Positions 1-9,030 of a stretch of DNA of 64,000 nucleotides are shown piece by piece; the stretch's first letter is position 1; each line of letters starts with the position of its first letter. The DNA is from Pachyseris speciosa (Eukaryota; Cnidaria; Anthozoa; Scleractinia; Pachyseridae). The notes below the pieces were generated by a model. The model was not told where the DNA came from, did not search any database, and was given only the letters and a program-made list of their open reading frames with translations. The translations under genes were made by a program, and so were the position numbers. The stretch covers positions 102,501 to 166,500 of the forward strand of contig JAEMWC010001399.1 of NCBI GenBank assembly GCA_016490735.1, written 5' to 3'.

Positions 1-843
1 AACCAGGAACTATACAAACTGTATGATTGGCTGACGGCAAATATATTGACTCTGAATATAAAAAAAACAAACTTCGTCATATTTTCTCCTGCTCAAAGAA
101 AACTCACCTACCAACCTAAAATTATGATGTTTGATAACGAGCAAAATAAAAATGTAGCTTTAGAATGCAAGAAGTTCGTAAAATATCTAGGGATCCTAAT
201 TGATAATAATGTATCTTGGAAACACCATATTGATCATATATCAATTAAAATTAGCCGATCCATAGGTTTAATATCTAAACTACGACATTTTGTTCCAAAA
301 CACACTATTATAAATATCTATCGATCCCTTATTACACCTTATTTAAGCTATGGTCTGATAGCTTGGGGCCAAGCATGTAAATCATATCTTGATAAGCTTC
401 TCAAGCTGCAAAAACGTGCACTCCGCTTTATTTATTTTTCTGACTACAATCAGCATGCAATTCCTCTCTTTTCCGATGCTGGGGTCTTACCTCTACAATT
501 TTCTTATTATGAACTTACAGCTAACTTGATGTTTGACATTAGACACAGAAATGCACCTAGAAATATTCGAGACATGTTTCAAGACATTTCTAATATTCAC
601 TCTTATAATACCCGTTCCTCTGCTTCGAACAACTTTTACACACAAAGCTCTAGACTCTCTGTTCAACTAAACTCGTTTTCTAGAATTGGAACAACAATTT
701 GGAACGAGATGCCTCTTACATTAAGAAATCTTTCAAAATATGACTTTAAAAGAAAAATTAAAAGAGCACTTTTCGATATTCTGACCTCGGAAGACTCTTA
801 TCTCGATATACGAAACATCATACAAAAGGTCAAGTTTTCTTAA
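1..843 (+). pseudogene. LINE reverse transcriptase, C-terminal part (partial)
   Basis: The frame is open from the left window edge to the stop at 843. It shows the tail of a non-LTR reverse transcriptase. 'KYLGILID' marks the end of the palm/thumb region. The C-terminal block has 'IINIYRSLITPYLSYGLIAWG' around residues 105-125 and then the 'YNTRSS...TTIWNEMPLTLR' signature usual for CR1/L2/Jockey-type elements. The catalytic YxDD box lies outside the window. No internal stop is visible, so this stretch is fairly young. Exact LINE clade is not resolved. Confidence 0.85.
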
Positions 844-1156
844 AATTTTGTTGCGTTTTCGGAATAATAAGTATCGTCCTAATTGTATTGCAGATTTAGA
901 TCTATTAAGTATTTTTGTAAAAATAAGATATCTAATAGCGCTTTCTCTTCATATGGTACTAATTAACTCACAAACTTAATTTTAGAATTTATACACTTGT
1001 ACATTTATCTTCCTGATTTCTGTAAACTTGCCTACCTACTCTTTTTAGTTAAGACATGACCCACCTAGACTAGCATCAGCTACCTGTGGGGATGTCGAAT
1101 TTGTAAAAAATACTAATTAGAAAAATAAAGAACTGAGAGAAAAAAGAAAAAAAAAT
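1..1156 (+). mobile_element. LINE 3' end (CR1/L2-like)
   Basis: The reverse transcriptase tail is followed by about 300 bases of AT-rich 3' UTR. An AATAAA-containing, A-rich end (about 1122-1156) closes it, as expected for a target-primed retrotransposon. The 5' part lies outside the window. Confidence 0.7.
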
Positions 1157-1269
1157 CAACGAGCTCTTTTCATTCACTTAATTTATTCCTGTTTTTCACG
1201 TTACCATGTTATCATCAATAGCGTAGCTTCATTTTCTGTATATAAACCATACATAACCCACAATTCCTC

Positions 1270-1318
1270 GATTCGTCCCGACGAAGGGCTAACGCTCGAA
1301 ACGTCAGCTAATCGAATC
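1270..1318 (+). ncRNA. Hammerhead-ribozyme-like motif, type I, decayed core
   Basis: Stem I is formed by GATTCG (1270-1275) and CGAATC (1313-1318). The core reads CCGACGA (1278-1284), where the consensus is CUGANGA, so the conserved U is C. Stem II GGGC/GCTC (with one G-U pair) has a TAAC loop, then GAAAC. A very short palindromic ACGT stem III precedes the GTC cleavage triplet. Short palindromic stem III is typical of Penelope-element hammerheads, which act as dimers. The core change probably weakens or kills cleavage. Confidence 0.55.
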
Positions 1319-1902
1319 CCTGTACGGTGGTCGTGAAAGAACAATACATTTAAGAAAATTGCATCACAGAAACAATCCGAGGTAAATCACATTTTTATAC
1401 GAGGCATTGTGTTGGTGAAAATCGCTTCCCAGAAGACTTGTCTTTGGGATCCTGAAGCTACAAATGGTGGCCACTGGGTTACCACCATCTCCAAGACGGC
1501 TTTTTAATGATAGGCCTTGCAACTGTGAAAGTGCACTCCAGTTGAAAGGAAAGGTGGCAAACAGGAAACTATAAGAAATCGACCTACAATCGTGGACAAA
1601 ACTACTTGAGAAACAAATCCATTGGAGTCCAAAAATCATTCTCCAGTATGATTGGGTCAACAATATTCCTAACGTAACTTCCCCTCCCCGCTTCCTAAAC
1701 TAAATGTTAAATTTGGGAAGCCACCATTGTTATGGAAACGTTTAGGAAGCGTGGAAAATATTGACTTAGGGGAAGGAGGACTTTGAAACTCATTCGATTA
1801 CTTTTTGCAGGTAGAAAGGCTTCAAAGCTCAATTTGCTCAACACGTTTGATTTATGATTTATTATTATTTTTTTGGATTTGATTTATAGTCTTCGCCAGA
1901 GA
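1319..1902. other. No recognisable gene
   Basis: AT-rich sequence with only short chance reading frames. Probably degraded repeat DNA between two Penelope-type ends. Nothing further is supported. Confidence 0.5.
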
Positions 1903-2019
1903 CTCATCAGCATGGCATAGCTAATACTCAGGCTCAAGTACCCACATATCCATAAAACAAGCAGTTTTATGGATATGTGGGTACTTGAGCCTGAGTATTA
2001 GCTATGCCATGCTGATGAG
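1903..2019. repeat. Perfect 56-bp inverted repeat (palindrome)
   Basis: Arm 1903-1958 and arm 1964-2019 are exact reverse complements, separated by 5 bases (AAGCA). Each arm ends in the CTGATGAG core of a hammerhead motif: on the plus strand at 2012-2019 and on the minus strand at 1910-1903. Two Penelope-type ends thus lie head to head. After the core, the minus-strand copy reads TCTCTGGCGAAGAC and then lacks GAAAC, so it is truncated. Confidence 0.9.
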
Positions 2020-2057
2020 GCCTAACAAGGCCGAAACAGCTGTCCATGGCTGCTAAT
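1997..2057 (+). ncRNA. Type I hammerhead ribozyme (Penelope-type)
   Basis: All core elements are present. Stem I pairs ATTAGC (1997-2002) with GCTAAT (2052-2057) and GCCATG (2006-2011) with CATGGC (2045-2050), with an internal TAT/T loop. The core is CTGATGA (2012-2018). Stem II is GGCCT/AGGCC with an AACA loop. GAAA (2033-2036) follows, and stem III is the 8-base palindrome ACAGCTGT (2036-2043). Predicted cleavage is after C2044. Penelope-like retroelements are known to carry such ribozymes in their terminal repeats. It probably marks an otherwise lost Penelope copy. Confidence 0.85.
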
Positions 2058-2715
2058 GCTTGGGCTCAACAGTTGCTTTGGTAGATTTAAGGGGTAATGC
2101 CCGCTACCATGTGGCCTTAGTGCCTTTAGAGTGGCTTCAGCTTACCAAATCACATTAATTTGTGAGGTATCCTTGTCACTCCAGCTACATCCCACAAGCT
2201 TTACATATATTTAAGCAGCCTCTTTCTGCAAATTTACCACCTCATTTCCATTCCTATATCATCTTGAGTAAAAATTTTGAGAGAACACTGCCACAAAACA
2301 CCTTTACGTTTTCTCCAAGATATGTTCGGTGCTATTGTCAATTTCAAGGCCTTTTCAAGGACATTTAATTGCTACTCAGAGTTTCATGCCTCTTGTGAAG
2401 CAATCATCAGGCAACTGCCAAAATTAACAGTTACAAAGATTTTTGAAAATAGACAACAATGCCTACAAGCGATGACGCGACAAGTGGTGAAAAATCGTTA
2501 ATTAAGTGATGACAGTTTTTAACAGGAACTTCTTAGAATGTCTACAGCACGATCTTAGTTCATTTCTGGTGTTCAGTGTTGACATTTCAGGTCTACATAT
2601 TATGAAATATTTTCCCCACAAACACAAATTACATTTCTTAGAGACATTTGAGTAAGATCTGGCTTGTTTTACTTTCCGCCATGTGATGTTATACCTAATG
2701 TTCTTGTCTTTCAGG
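2058..2715. other. No recognisable gene
   Basis: Low-complexity AT-rich DNA. Two overlapping short frames (2162-2501) look like chance. It separates the hammerhead motif from the first Polinton-like element, whose left end was not located. Confidence 0.45.
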
Positions 2716-2719
2716 TATG

Positions 2720-3152
2720 TTATATATTTTTGAAATACTTCTCAATGAATTTCTTATTTTTCATGGTTTCATTATCGAATACTTTCAGTAGATCATAATA
2801 TGTTTGTCCTTTATTGATCTCATTGAGAAAATACAAACAAAAATACCCACATGTTGTTGTTAGTAAATTTTGTATTTGATTATTCTGATGCAGTAATGTT
2901 AAATTCCTTTTTTTTTAAGCATAGTTCACTAATTCCTGAAATGGAGACATACCAAATGAATCGAAGTAATTGATAACTCCATTTTTTTACATACGTGGTT
3001 ACCCAATGACTTCCTCTCATATAACTTGGTTCAAGATTGTAAATGAATAATGCTTGTTTGTGATTGTAGGGAACAGTTTGGTCTCTTCATTAAACTGTGT
3101 TGATTGGAATTTTCAAGTATTCACACCATTTTATTAAATCATGATCACTCAT
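2720..3152 (-). pseudogene. Adenain-like capsid-maturation protease (element 1)
   Basis: Cysteine protease of the adenovirus-protease (C5/Ulp1-like) fold, which in Polinton-type elements is thought to process virion proteins. The start region is 'MSDHDLIKWCEYL'. The catalytic His lies in 'GSHWV'. An acidic-residue block reading as a Tyr-Phe-Asp-Ser-Phe pattern follows in another frame. The catalytic Cys lies in 'CGYFCLYFLNEI' just before the stop at 2720. The coding sequence is spread over three frames with in-frame stops, so it is dead. It lies directly downstream of the core-like gene, as in element 2. Confidence 0.75.
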
Positions 3153-3403
3153 TGGAATGTTTTTATCGAATTTTGGTTTTGCAATATTGCTCCTAGTAAT
3201 GGGATTCCATTTAATGGGCTGTTTTTACCCAACAACAGGCCTTTTCCTGACTTTTTTGTACATCTAGCTACCAACCGTTTTTTGGCCATTCACCAAAAAA
3301 CGGTGGTGGGCGATACATACCTATTCCTGGTGCACCATTACCACTTTTAGATTCAATATTTTGTGGTATGCTTCTAGTACGTCTTCCCACTCGTGGAGCC
3401 CCT

Positions 3404-3784
3404 TCACCTGTTAATTTTTTTTATGCTTTCAACAGCTAGAGATATACCAATAGAAGCCATAAGAGTCCCTAAAAATCCTCCTGACTGTGTTTTTGTCGGT
3501 TTCATATGAAAACCTGATCCAGTTTGCATCGAATTAGCTAAATTTGTTCTTTGTTTCTGAGTTAGGAGAGAGATGTATGGAATCAATTGAGGTAACATTT
3601 CTGGTTTGACAAGATAACCACCAGTATTTTTTTTTACCAATTGAGAAGCTCCTTCAGATGCTAATCCACTCAAAGCACTAAGACCAATAGTAGGAGCTAA
3701 AGTTCTTGTTAGACCAAGAAAACGCGTTAATAAATTACCTCCAATCTGTTTTCGTATATTACTTTTAACCAGTTTAATATCCAT
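3404..3784 (-). CDS. Core/pX-like minor virion protein (element 1)
   Basis: 126 residues. The N-terminus is basic ('MDIKLVKSNIRK'). The middle block contains 'LPQLIPYISLLTQKQRTNL'. The C-terminus has the diagnostic 'KPTKTQSGGFLGTL' followed by a hydrophobic 'ASIGI' helix. The same architecture occurs in element 2 at 18.7-19.65 kb and resembles the small DNA-associated or membrane-active proteins of adenovirus-like elements. The true N-terminus may extend to about 3830, where stops now interrupt it. Downstream, 3170-3403 holds decayed sequence with a 'PPPFFGEW' motif, the usual C-terminal extension. Function is inferred from position and family resemblance. Confidence 0.65.
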   Translation of the reverse strand: MDIKLVKSNIRKQIGGNLLTRFLGLTRTLAPTIGLSALSGLASEGASQLVKKNTGGYLVKPEMLPQLIPYISLLTQKQRTNLANSMQTGSGFHMKPTKTQSGGFLGTLMASIGISLAVESIKKINR

Positions 3785-4188
3785 GCCTTTTTTCAGTCGT
3801 CTGTTGTTTTCTAACCGTTTTTATTATTGTTTGGAACCATTAATGGAACAAAAAAACACTAACAGACCCTATCAGATAATCAAAAAAGGAATTTGGCTAG
3901 TGCTTATCAGAAACGTTGTTCCATTGGCCGCTCGCATTCTATGGTTTGTTATACCGTCCGTCCTAGCTAGTTTATAGCATTCTATGCTTCTACGGTTAGC
4001 AGTTGTTGATTATTTGTGCCTTGTTAAACGTAGCTGAGACCTCTGTTTTCATTTTCTCCAGTATAACCTGCAGCTCCTATTCCAGGTTAAGGGAATTGCC
4101 TCGGTGTATCATGTCTAGCCTCTTTGCAAATGGTGTGTTTTGTAATTGTGTGTTTGGCTTATGTATGGATGAGCAGGGGGAAGCTTGA

Positions 4189-5429
4189 GTGATATCTGTT
4201 TTGCAATTTCCCAAGATGGCGGACAGATGCGTTGTCAAGAGCTGTCGTTTTCGGGTTCTTGCTTTCCTGTTATATAAGATCAGTTCATCTGAGGATAGCA
4301 AGCATGACCTCTCCACTAAAATTCAGCACTGCGAGTTTTGTTTTATGCCATCCTGTCGACTAAAAGCGGAAAGTTGGACATTCATTCACCGAAGGCCACT
4401 AGTCACAGCGTGGAAGACCGTCATGAATGTCTCTACACGGGTCAAAAGATCAAAGGCAACCACGGCTTACTACGATAACTCGACTTCTGCTTTGAGACCA
4501 ATTTTACAATTGCTACATGATGTTCAAACCAACCCTGAACCCACACTGAATTATTCTTCATATGATTTTGGCAAAACGAATGGCAATGTGAGCATAGCAC
4601 ACATTAATGTTCGCTCTCTCAAATGCCGAGATCACTACGTCCTCGTAAAAGAAATAGTGTTAGCCAACAGGTTCGATATATTTACTGTATCCAAAACATG
4701 GCTCAACGGGACAGTTCAAGATCTGGAAATCGAAATCCCTGGTTATGTTATCTATCGTTTATATCGTCAGAATAGCAGAGGTGGCGGCGTTTGGGCCTAT
4801 GTTTCACGAAACTTCAAAACCGAGTACTTGAGCGACATCTCACTTACGGCGCCATCTGGTTTCCAGCAACTGTGGCTAAAAGTCCAGGTTAAGAACATGA
4901 AACCGTTTATCGTCTGCACGGCGTATAGACCACCAAATACTCCTCTCTCAAGTGTTGACTCTGACTTAATTGAAGCCTTTATTTATGCTTCGTTGTTCAA
5001 TTTGCCTATTTACCTGCTTGTCGTCTCGAGAATAGTGACAATCCTGAGGCTAAAGTCTTACTAAATTTCTGCCGCTCCTACAATCTCTCACAACTTATTA
5101 CTAGACCAACACGAGTAACGGAAACTACTAGTTTGATTCTGGACGTAGCCCTGGCTTCAGATACAAAGCAAGTTCTTAATGTTATGGTCCTGGAGAGCTC
5201 GATCAGCGACCATGACCTAGTCTACATTACATTAAAACTAAAGAAAGAGCGCTCCAAGCCTGTTTATATCACTACCAGAAGCTATAAGCACTACAATGCT
5301 GACTCATTTCATAATGATGTTTCAAAAGCACTGTCGTTAATAGTTGATGACTTTGATGACGTCGAGGAGAAGCTTCATGTATTCAATTTGCTTTTTTTCT
5401 TCTATACTCGATCAGCATGCTCCGATTAA
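4189..5429 (+). pseudogene. LINE apurinic-type endonuclease domain
   Basis: A first block (to 5064) shows 'AHINVRSL', 'FDIFTVSKTWLN', 'RGGGVWAYVSR' and 'FIVCTAYRPPN'. A second block (from 5133) shows 'SSISDHDLVYITLK', the terminal SDH motif of APE-type endonucleases. In this family the 'SETWL' motif carries the metal-binding Glu; here it reads 'SKTWL', a Glu-to-Lys change expected to abolish cleavage. A frameshift separates the two blocks. Confidence 0.75.
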
Positions 5430-5916
5430 AACGGTTAAAGTCCGCGGAAAGCCAAATCCATGTATAACTGATAACATACGCGCACTGATGAAAAAAAAAG
5501 AGACTATTGGCGTAAAGAAGCAAGAAAACGTAACGTAATGACCCAATGGCTTATGGAAACCTAATACAGGAGGTAAAAAGAGAAATTAAAATTGTTGAAC
5601 GCGAATTTTTCACAGAACAGATTCAAAGGAAATCAGGCAATACAAACAATATCTGGAAAGCAATCCGCCACATAATCCCTAAAAAACCCCACATCCCAGA
5701 GAACTTTCAGCAAGGATAACAGAACTGTTGCAGATGAGTTCAATCGATTTTTCGTTTCAGTTGGCCAAAGTTCTGTTGACAAAATACAGTCATTGGCCAA
5801 TGAATGCAACATAAAAATCAACCGAAACTATTTTGTTTCAAGACCATACCCGTTGTACGAGCAGTTTCATTTGAATACAGTTAAGAAGCGGTGAAATCGA
5901 ACACATTATATCATCA

Positions 5917-6988
5917 ATGCCATCAATAAAACAAAGCCCGAGGGATCGACAAGATTTCTGTTCGTGTTTTAAAGGACTGCCTTGCCCCGATTCTCCCAGT
6001 AATCACGTCACCCTAATCTCGAAATTGCAAGATGTAGGCGCCTCAAATCCTGTTATCCAGTGGTTTTCCAGCTATCTTAATGATGGACGACAAGTGTATC
6101 AATCCATTCAAGACTGTCAGAGCCCTTGCTCATTAACTGTGGCGTTCCGCAGGGAAGTATACTCGGACCACTCTTATTTGGCATATACACTAATGATCTT
6201 CCTTCAGCACCGCATAAATGCAGTGTCCATAGCTATGTAGACGACACTAAAGTAGTTATATCCTTCAAAATGAAAGATGCTGTTAACGCCTTTGCTGACT
6301 TAAGAGATGATTTGCACAGAATAAGTCAATGGTGTTCCAACAACCTTTTATTACTGAACCCAAGTAAAACTAAACTTATCGTGTTTGGTAGCAGGCAAAT
6401 GCATTCCAGATTTTCATGGGAAGAGAACTCGTGCCGGAACACAGCGCTTAAGACCTTGGAGTAATTTTGGATACTAACCTAACCTATGACGAACACATTA
6501 CCAAAACTGTCTCGTCTTGTATGTCTTGTCTTAGTCAAATAGGACTCACAAAGCATGTTTTTGACAAACACACTCTACTAACTATTATGAACTTATGGGC
6601 GAATACATCAAAAAGTAATATAAGCAAATTACAAAGTACTCAGAACTTTGCTGCCCGAATTGTGACCAGGGCGCGCAAACACGACCACATCACACCAGTT
6701 TTAAAGGAACTTAAATGGCTACCAGTAGCTATGATGGCTTTTAAATGCCTAACATCCCGCGTGTCGGAATACCTTTCCTCCCAGTTTATTAAGCGAGGAC
6801 AAATAAGCGGGCGCGCCACGAGAAGTTCACAGATGATGAACATTCCACTTTTCAAGACTGCTAGTGGTCAGAAGACGTTTTATTATAGAATAGTCAGTAT
6901 TTGGAACTCCATGAATAGCTATCTTAAAATCATTGAGTCAGTATCTGCCTTTAAGTTCAACATTTCTTCATATAGTACAAAAGCGTGA
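5917..6988 (+). pseudogene. LINE reverse transcriptase, internally deleted
   Basis: Recognisable motifs are 'GVPQGSILGPLLFGIYTNDL' and the catalytic 'YVDDTK' within 6126-6464, then the C-terminal domain at 6467-6988 ('LKELKWLPV', 'GQISGRATRSSQ', 'FYYRIVSIWNSM'). The fingers region is missing: sequence runs from 'RVLKDCLAPILPVI' almost directly to the 'SKLQDVGASNPVIQWFSSYL' segment. At least two frameshifts are present, so it is non-functional. Confidence 0.8.
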
Positions 6989-7002
6989 ACACTGAAAGTT
7001 TG

Positions 7003-7227
7003 ATTTGCATTTGCTGATAATCTGTATCTGAAAATTAACTGTTTAGGATCTCTGGTTACTTTTTCAGCCTGAAAACTCAGATCGAAATAGACAAGCAGAT
7101 ACAGTGAATTATACTTTGCCAAATTCAATTGTGTTCCTGTATTATAGTCATTCTTACGCATTTCATATGCCATAAAATCATTGAAGATTCTTCTATTAAA
7201 TCGGCTTGAAAGTTCAGCCATGATCAA
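7003..7227 (-). pseudogene. Major capsid protein, C-terminal fragment (element 1)
   Basis: Only the last part of the double jelly-roll capsid protein remains, with 'MRKNDYNTG', 'LYLLVYFDL' and 'KQLIFRYRLSANANQ'. These match, in order, the capsid C-terminus of element 2 ('PVVYFDLR', 'HYRLNEAANAQDY'). The LINE at 3.85-7.0 kb has replaced the extreme C-terminus. The N-terminal two-thirds is deleted, so the fragment abuts the penton remnant. Confidence 0.75.
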
Positions 7228-7265
7228 ATCACCATTTTTCTCACCGATCTTTTTTCCAATATGTT

Positions 7266-7592
7266 CCGTTCCGTTGTATCTTGGCTTAAATTAGGAACGT
7301 ATGTACCGATATAACTTCTATTCTTCAATATCTTTTTATGGAATCCTATCAATTCATGAAAATTACCATGTGTTAATCAAGTTGATAATTTTCCTTTATT
7401 ATTATTGTAACTCGAAACGTGGTTTCATCGAATTTAACATTTATTAGGTGTTCATCATCTTTACGTTCTTCTTTTATTGCAGTGCTTTCTCTGATATACC
7501 TGTTTATGTCATCATAATTCCAAACACCAGGTGCAAATTTTATGTTTGTGGATGAAACGCCATTATCTTTCCTTTATTTAATAATTAGCTGA
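7266..7592 (-). pseudogene. Penton-like minor capsid protein, middle fragment (element 1)
   Basis: Visible stretches are 'FAPGVWNYDDINRYI', 'HLINVKFDETTFRVTI' and, after a frameshift, 'LTHGNFHELIGFHKKIL' with 'YVPNLSQDTT'. They align by pattern with the element 2 penton (21.4-22.1 kb): the YGYTNLASYL block, the YRVVI strand, the LLGFDKKVL loop and the IPDIT motif. Both ends are missing. Confidence 0.65.
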
Positions 7593-7793
7593 TTATAATA
7601 GCCTGCATTGATATTGAACTATGTGAAGCTCATATTGATAATTCGATTCAACCCAATCGAATGTTCGTGATTGAATGTTATTGGTGGTATGAATTTGAAT
7701 TTTTCCTTCATTGTACGCTGTTGATACTTGACTTTTATAACCTTTTAACTTATCTCTTGTCTCTTTGGCTTTTTCCACAACTTTATTTTTCAA
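7593..7793 (-). CDS. Small hypothetical protein (element 1)
   Basis: 66 residues: a basic, probably helical start ('KNKVVEKAKETRDKLKGY') and a Tyr/Gln-rich end ('NYQYELHIVQYQCRLL'). It lies between the penton fragment and the late hypothetical gene, all on the minus strand. I do not recognise it. It could be a separate small virion gene or the displaced start of the penton. Confidence 0.35.
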   Translation of the reverse strand: MKNKVVEKAKETRDKLKGYKSQVSTAYNEGKIQIHTTNNIQSRTFDWVESNYQYELHIVQYQCRLL

Positions 7794-8373
7794 ATTTTTT
7801 TGGCCTTAGGTGTTTTTTCTTTTCTATTAAGCTGTTTTTCTACATCATCATAATTTGAGATACTCATGTCATCTAAGATTTCATTAATCCAGTCTTCTTC
7901 ATCCAAAGCATAGTCAATATCCTCATCTTCGTCATATTCTGGAGTCATCTCTTTTGGTTCTTCAGGGAAATATTGAGGTTCAACATGAATTTGTTTCTTT
8001 CCTTCTAAAATATCTTTTAATGATTCCTCATAAGTAGGTGGTTTTGGTACTATTTTATTTTCAGGCTCAGGTGCAACACCCTCATCAAATAGGCCTTCCA
8101 ATCCATAATCTGGAACCTCCCATCTTCGATATCAATTCCATAATCAGGGGCCTCTGTTTTCTTCTCTCGCCTTTTTGTGAGACGAGCTATATTTAAATTA
8201 GTCAACGCAACATCATCTAATTGGGTGGTTATCGGTTTGAATACTTTTTGAAAAGATTCTTGGCTTGTTTTCTCTCCCAACTGATTTTTCAAAATTGTAT
8301 CATGCACAAAATTTATTTTATTGCCTAGCTCAGTTTTCTTTTTTGCAATTTCTTTCCACTTAAGCAAACTCAT
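7790..8373 (-). pseudogene. Conserved Polinton late hypothetical protein (element 1)
   Basis: Starts 'MSLLKWKEIAKKKTELGN' at 8373, continues with 'LGEKTSQESFQKVFKPITTQLDDV' split by a frameshift near 8100, then an acidic C-terminus with 'PKPPTYEESLKDILEGKK' and 'YDEDEDIDYALDEEDWINEIL'. The PPTY-E stretch resembles a late-domain-like motif. Element 2 has the same gene in the same divergent position next to the ATPase (22146-23077). Role unknown; probably a virion or assembly protein. Confidence 0.65.
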
Positions 8374-8480
8374 TATAAAATTACATCACATAATTATGCA
8401 CATCATATATAAAACAAGAGGAAGAACTGACAGTTGAACTAACAGTTGAACTAAATAATGTAACTATACTGTATAATAGA
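8374..8480. promoter_or_regulatory. Divergent intergenic region with TATA-like sequences
   Basis: 107 bases separate the start codons of the minus-strand late gene (8373) and the plus-strand ATPase (8481). Contains 'CATATATAAAAC' and 'TGTATAATA' and a repeated 'GTTGAACTAA'. A shared promoter is inferred from layout only. Confidence 0.45.
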
Positions 8481-9013
8481 ATGAGAATACCAAATTATAA
8501 TGTTCAAGACGATGTAACTTCAAATTATAAACAGAAATACATTTTATGCCTGACAAGATGTTTCAGAATGCTAATTGTTGCTCCTTCTGGTTCTGGCAAG
8601 ACGAATCTATTACTCGACCTCATTTATAGGTTATTATATTTTGACAAAGTTCTTTTTGCTCGTAATCTTCAACAATCAAAATATCAAAATCTGATTCAAA
8701 CATTTGAGCCAATAGGCAAACAAGTTGGATATGACATTATTGAAGCAAGCAATGATAAAATAATCCCTTTGAACAAAATGTCAGCTGTATTTACCAATTA
8801 CAAAGTTGGTCTAACACTGATAAAACAATTCGTATGGATGCAAGCCATTGTTGTATATTTGATTCTCCACGTACTAATGAACAGTTGTTAATCTGCCGTG
8901 AAAATGGTGTTTCTAAAAGCGACTATAAAAAGGCAACCGAACAACCATAAAGTTTCTTGTATATTGATAAACCAAGACAATTCATAAGTAGAAACTTCAC
9001 TGAAAGGATATAA
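8481..9013 (+). pseudogene. Genome-packaging ATPase, FtsK/HerA-like (element 1)
   Basis: The N-terminal half begins 'MRIPNYNV' and has an intact P-loop-type sequence 'APSGSGKTN' at about residue 37, then 'LLYFDKVLFARNLQQSKYQ'. The Walker B region and the following strand are deleted. Sequence then resumes with the family's C-terminus ('TNEQLLICRENGVSKSDYKKA', 'YIDKPRQF') ending at 9013. Such ATPases package DNA into capsids in Polintons and related viruses. The deletion makes it inactive. Confidence 0.8.
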
Positions 9014-9030
9014 TCTAATATATTAATATA

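Larger units (their letters stand above)
3850..7003 (+). mobile_element. LINE (CR1/L2-like) inserted in Polinton-like element 1
   Basis: A decayed non-LTR retrotransposon with an endonuclease followed by a reverse transcriptase on the plus strand, lying between the core-like gene and the capsid fragment. The 5' limit is uncertain. The 3' limit is placed where capsid coding resumes on the minus strand (about 6990-7005). Confidence 0.7.

Noticed and set aside
2162..2501. Overlapping short frames as small genes
   Set aside because: Two different frames overlap, composition is AT-driven and there are no domain features.
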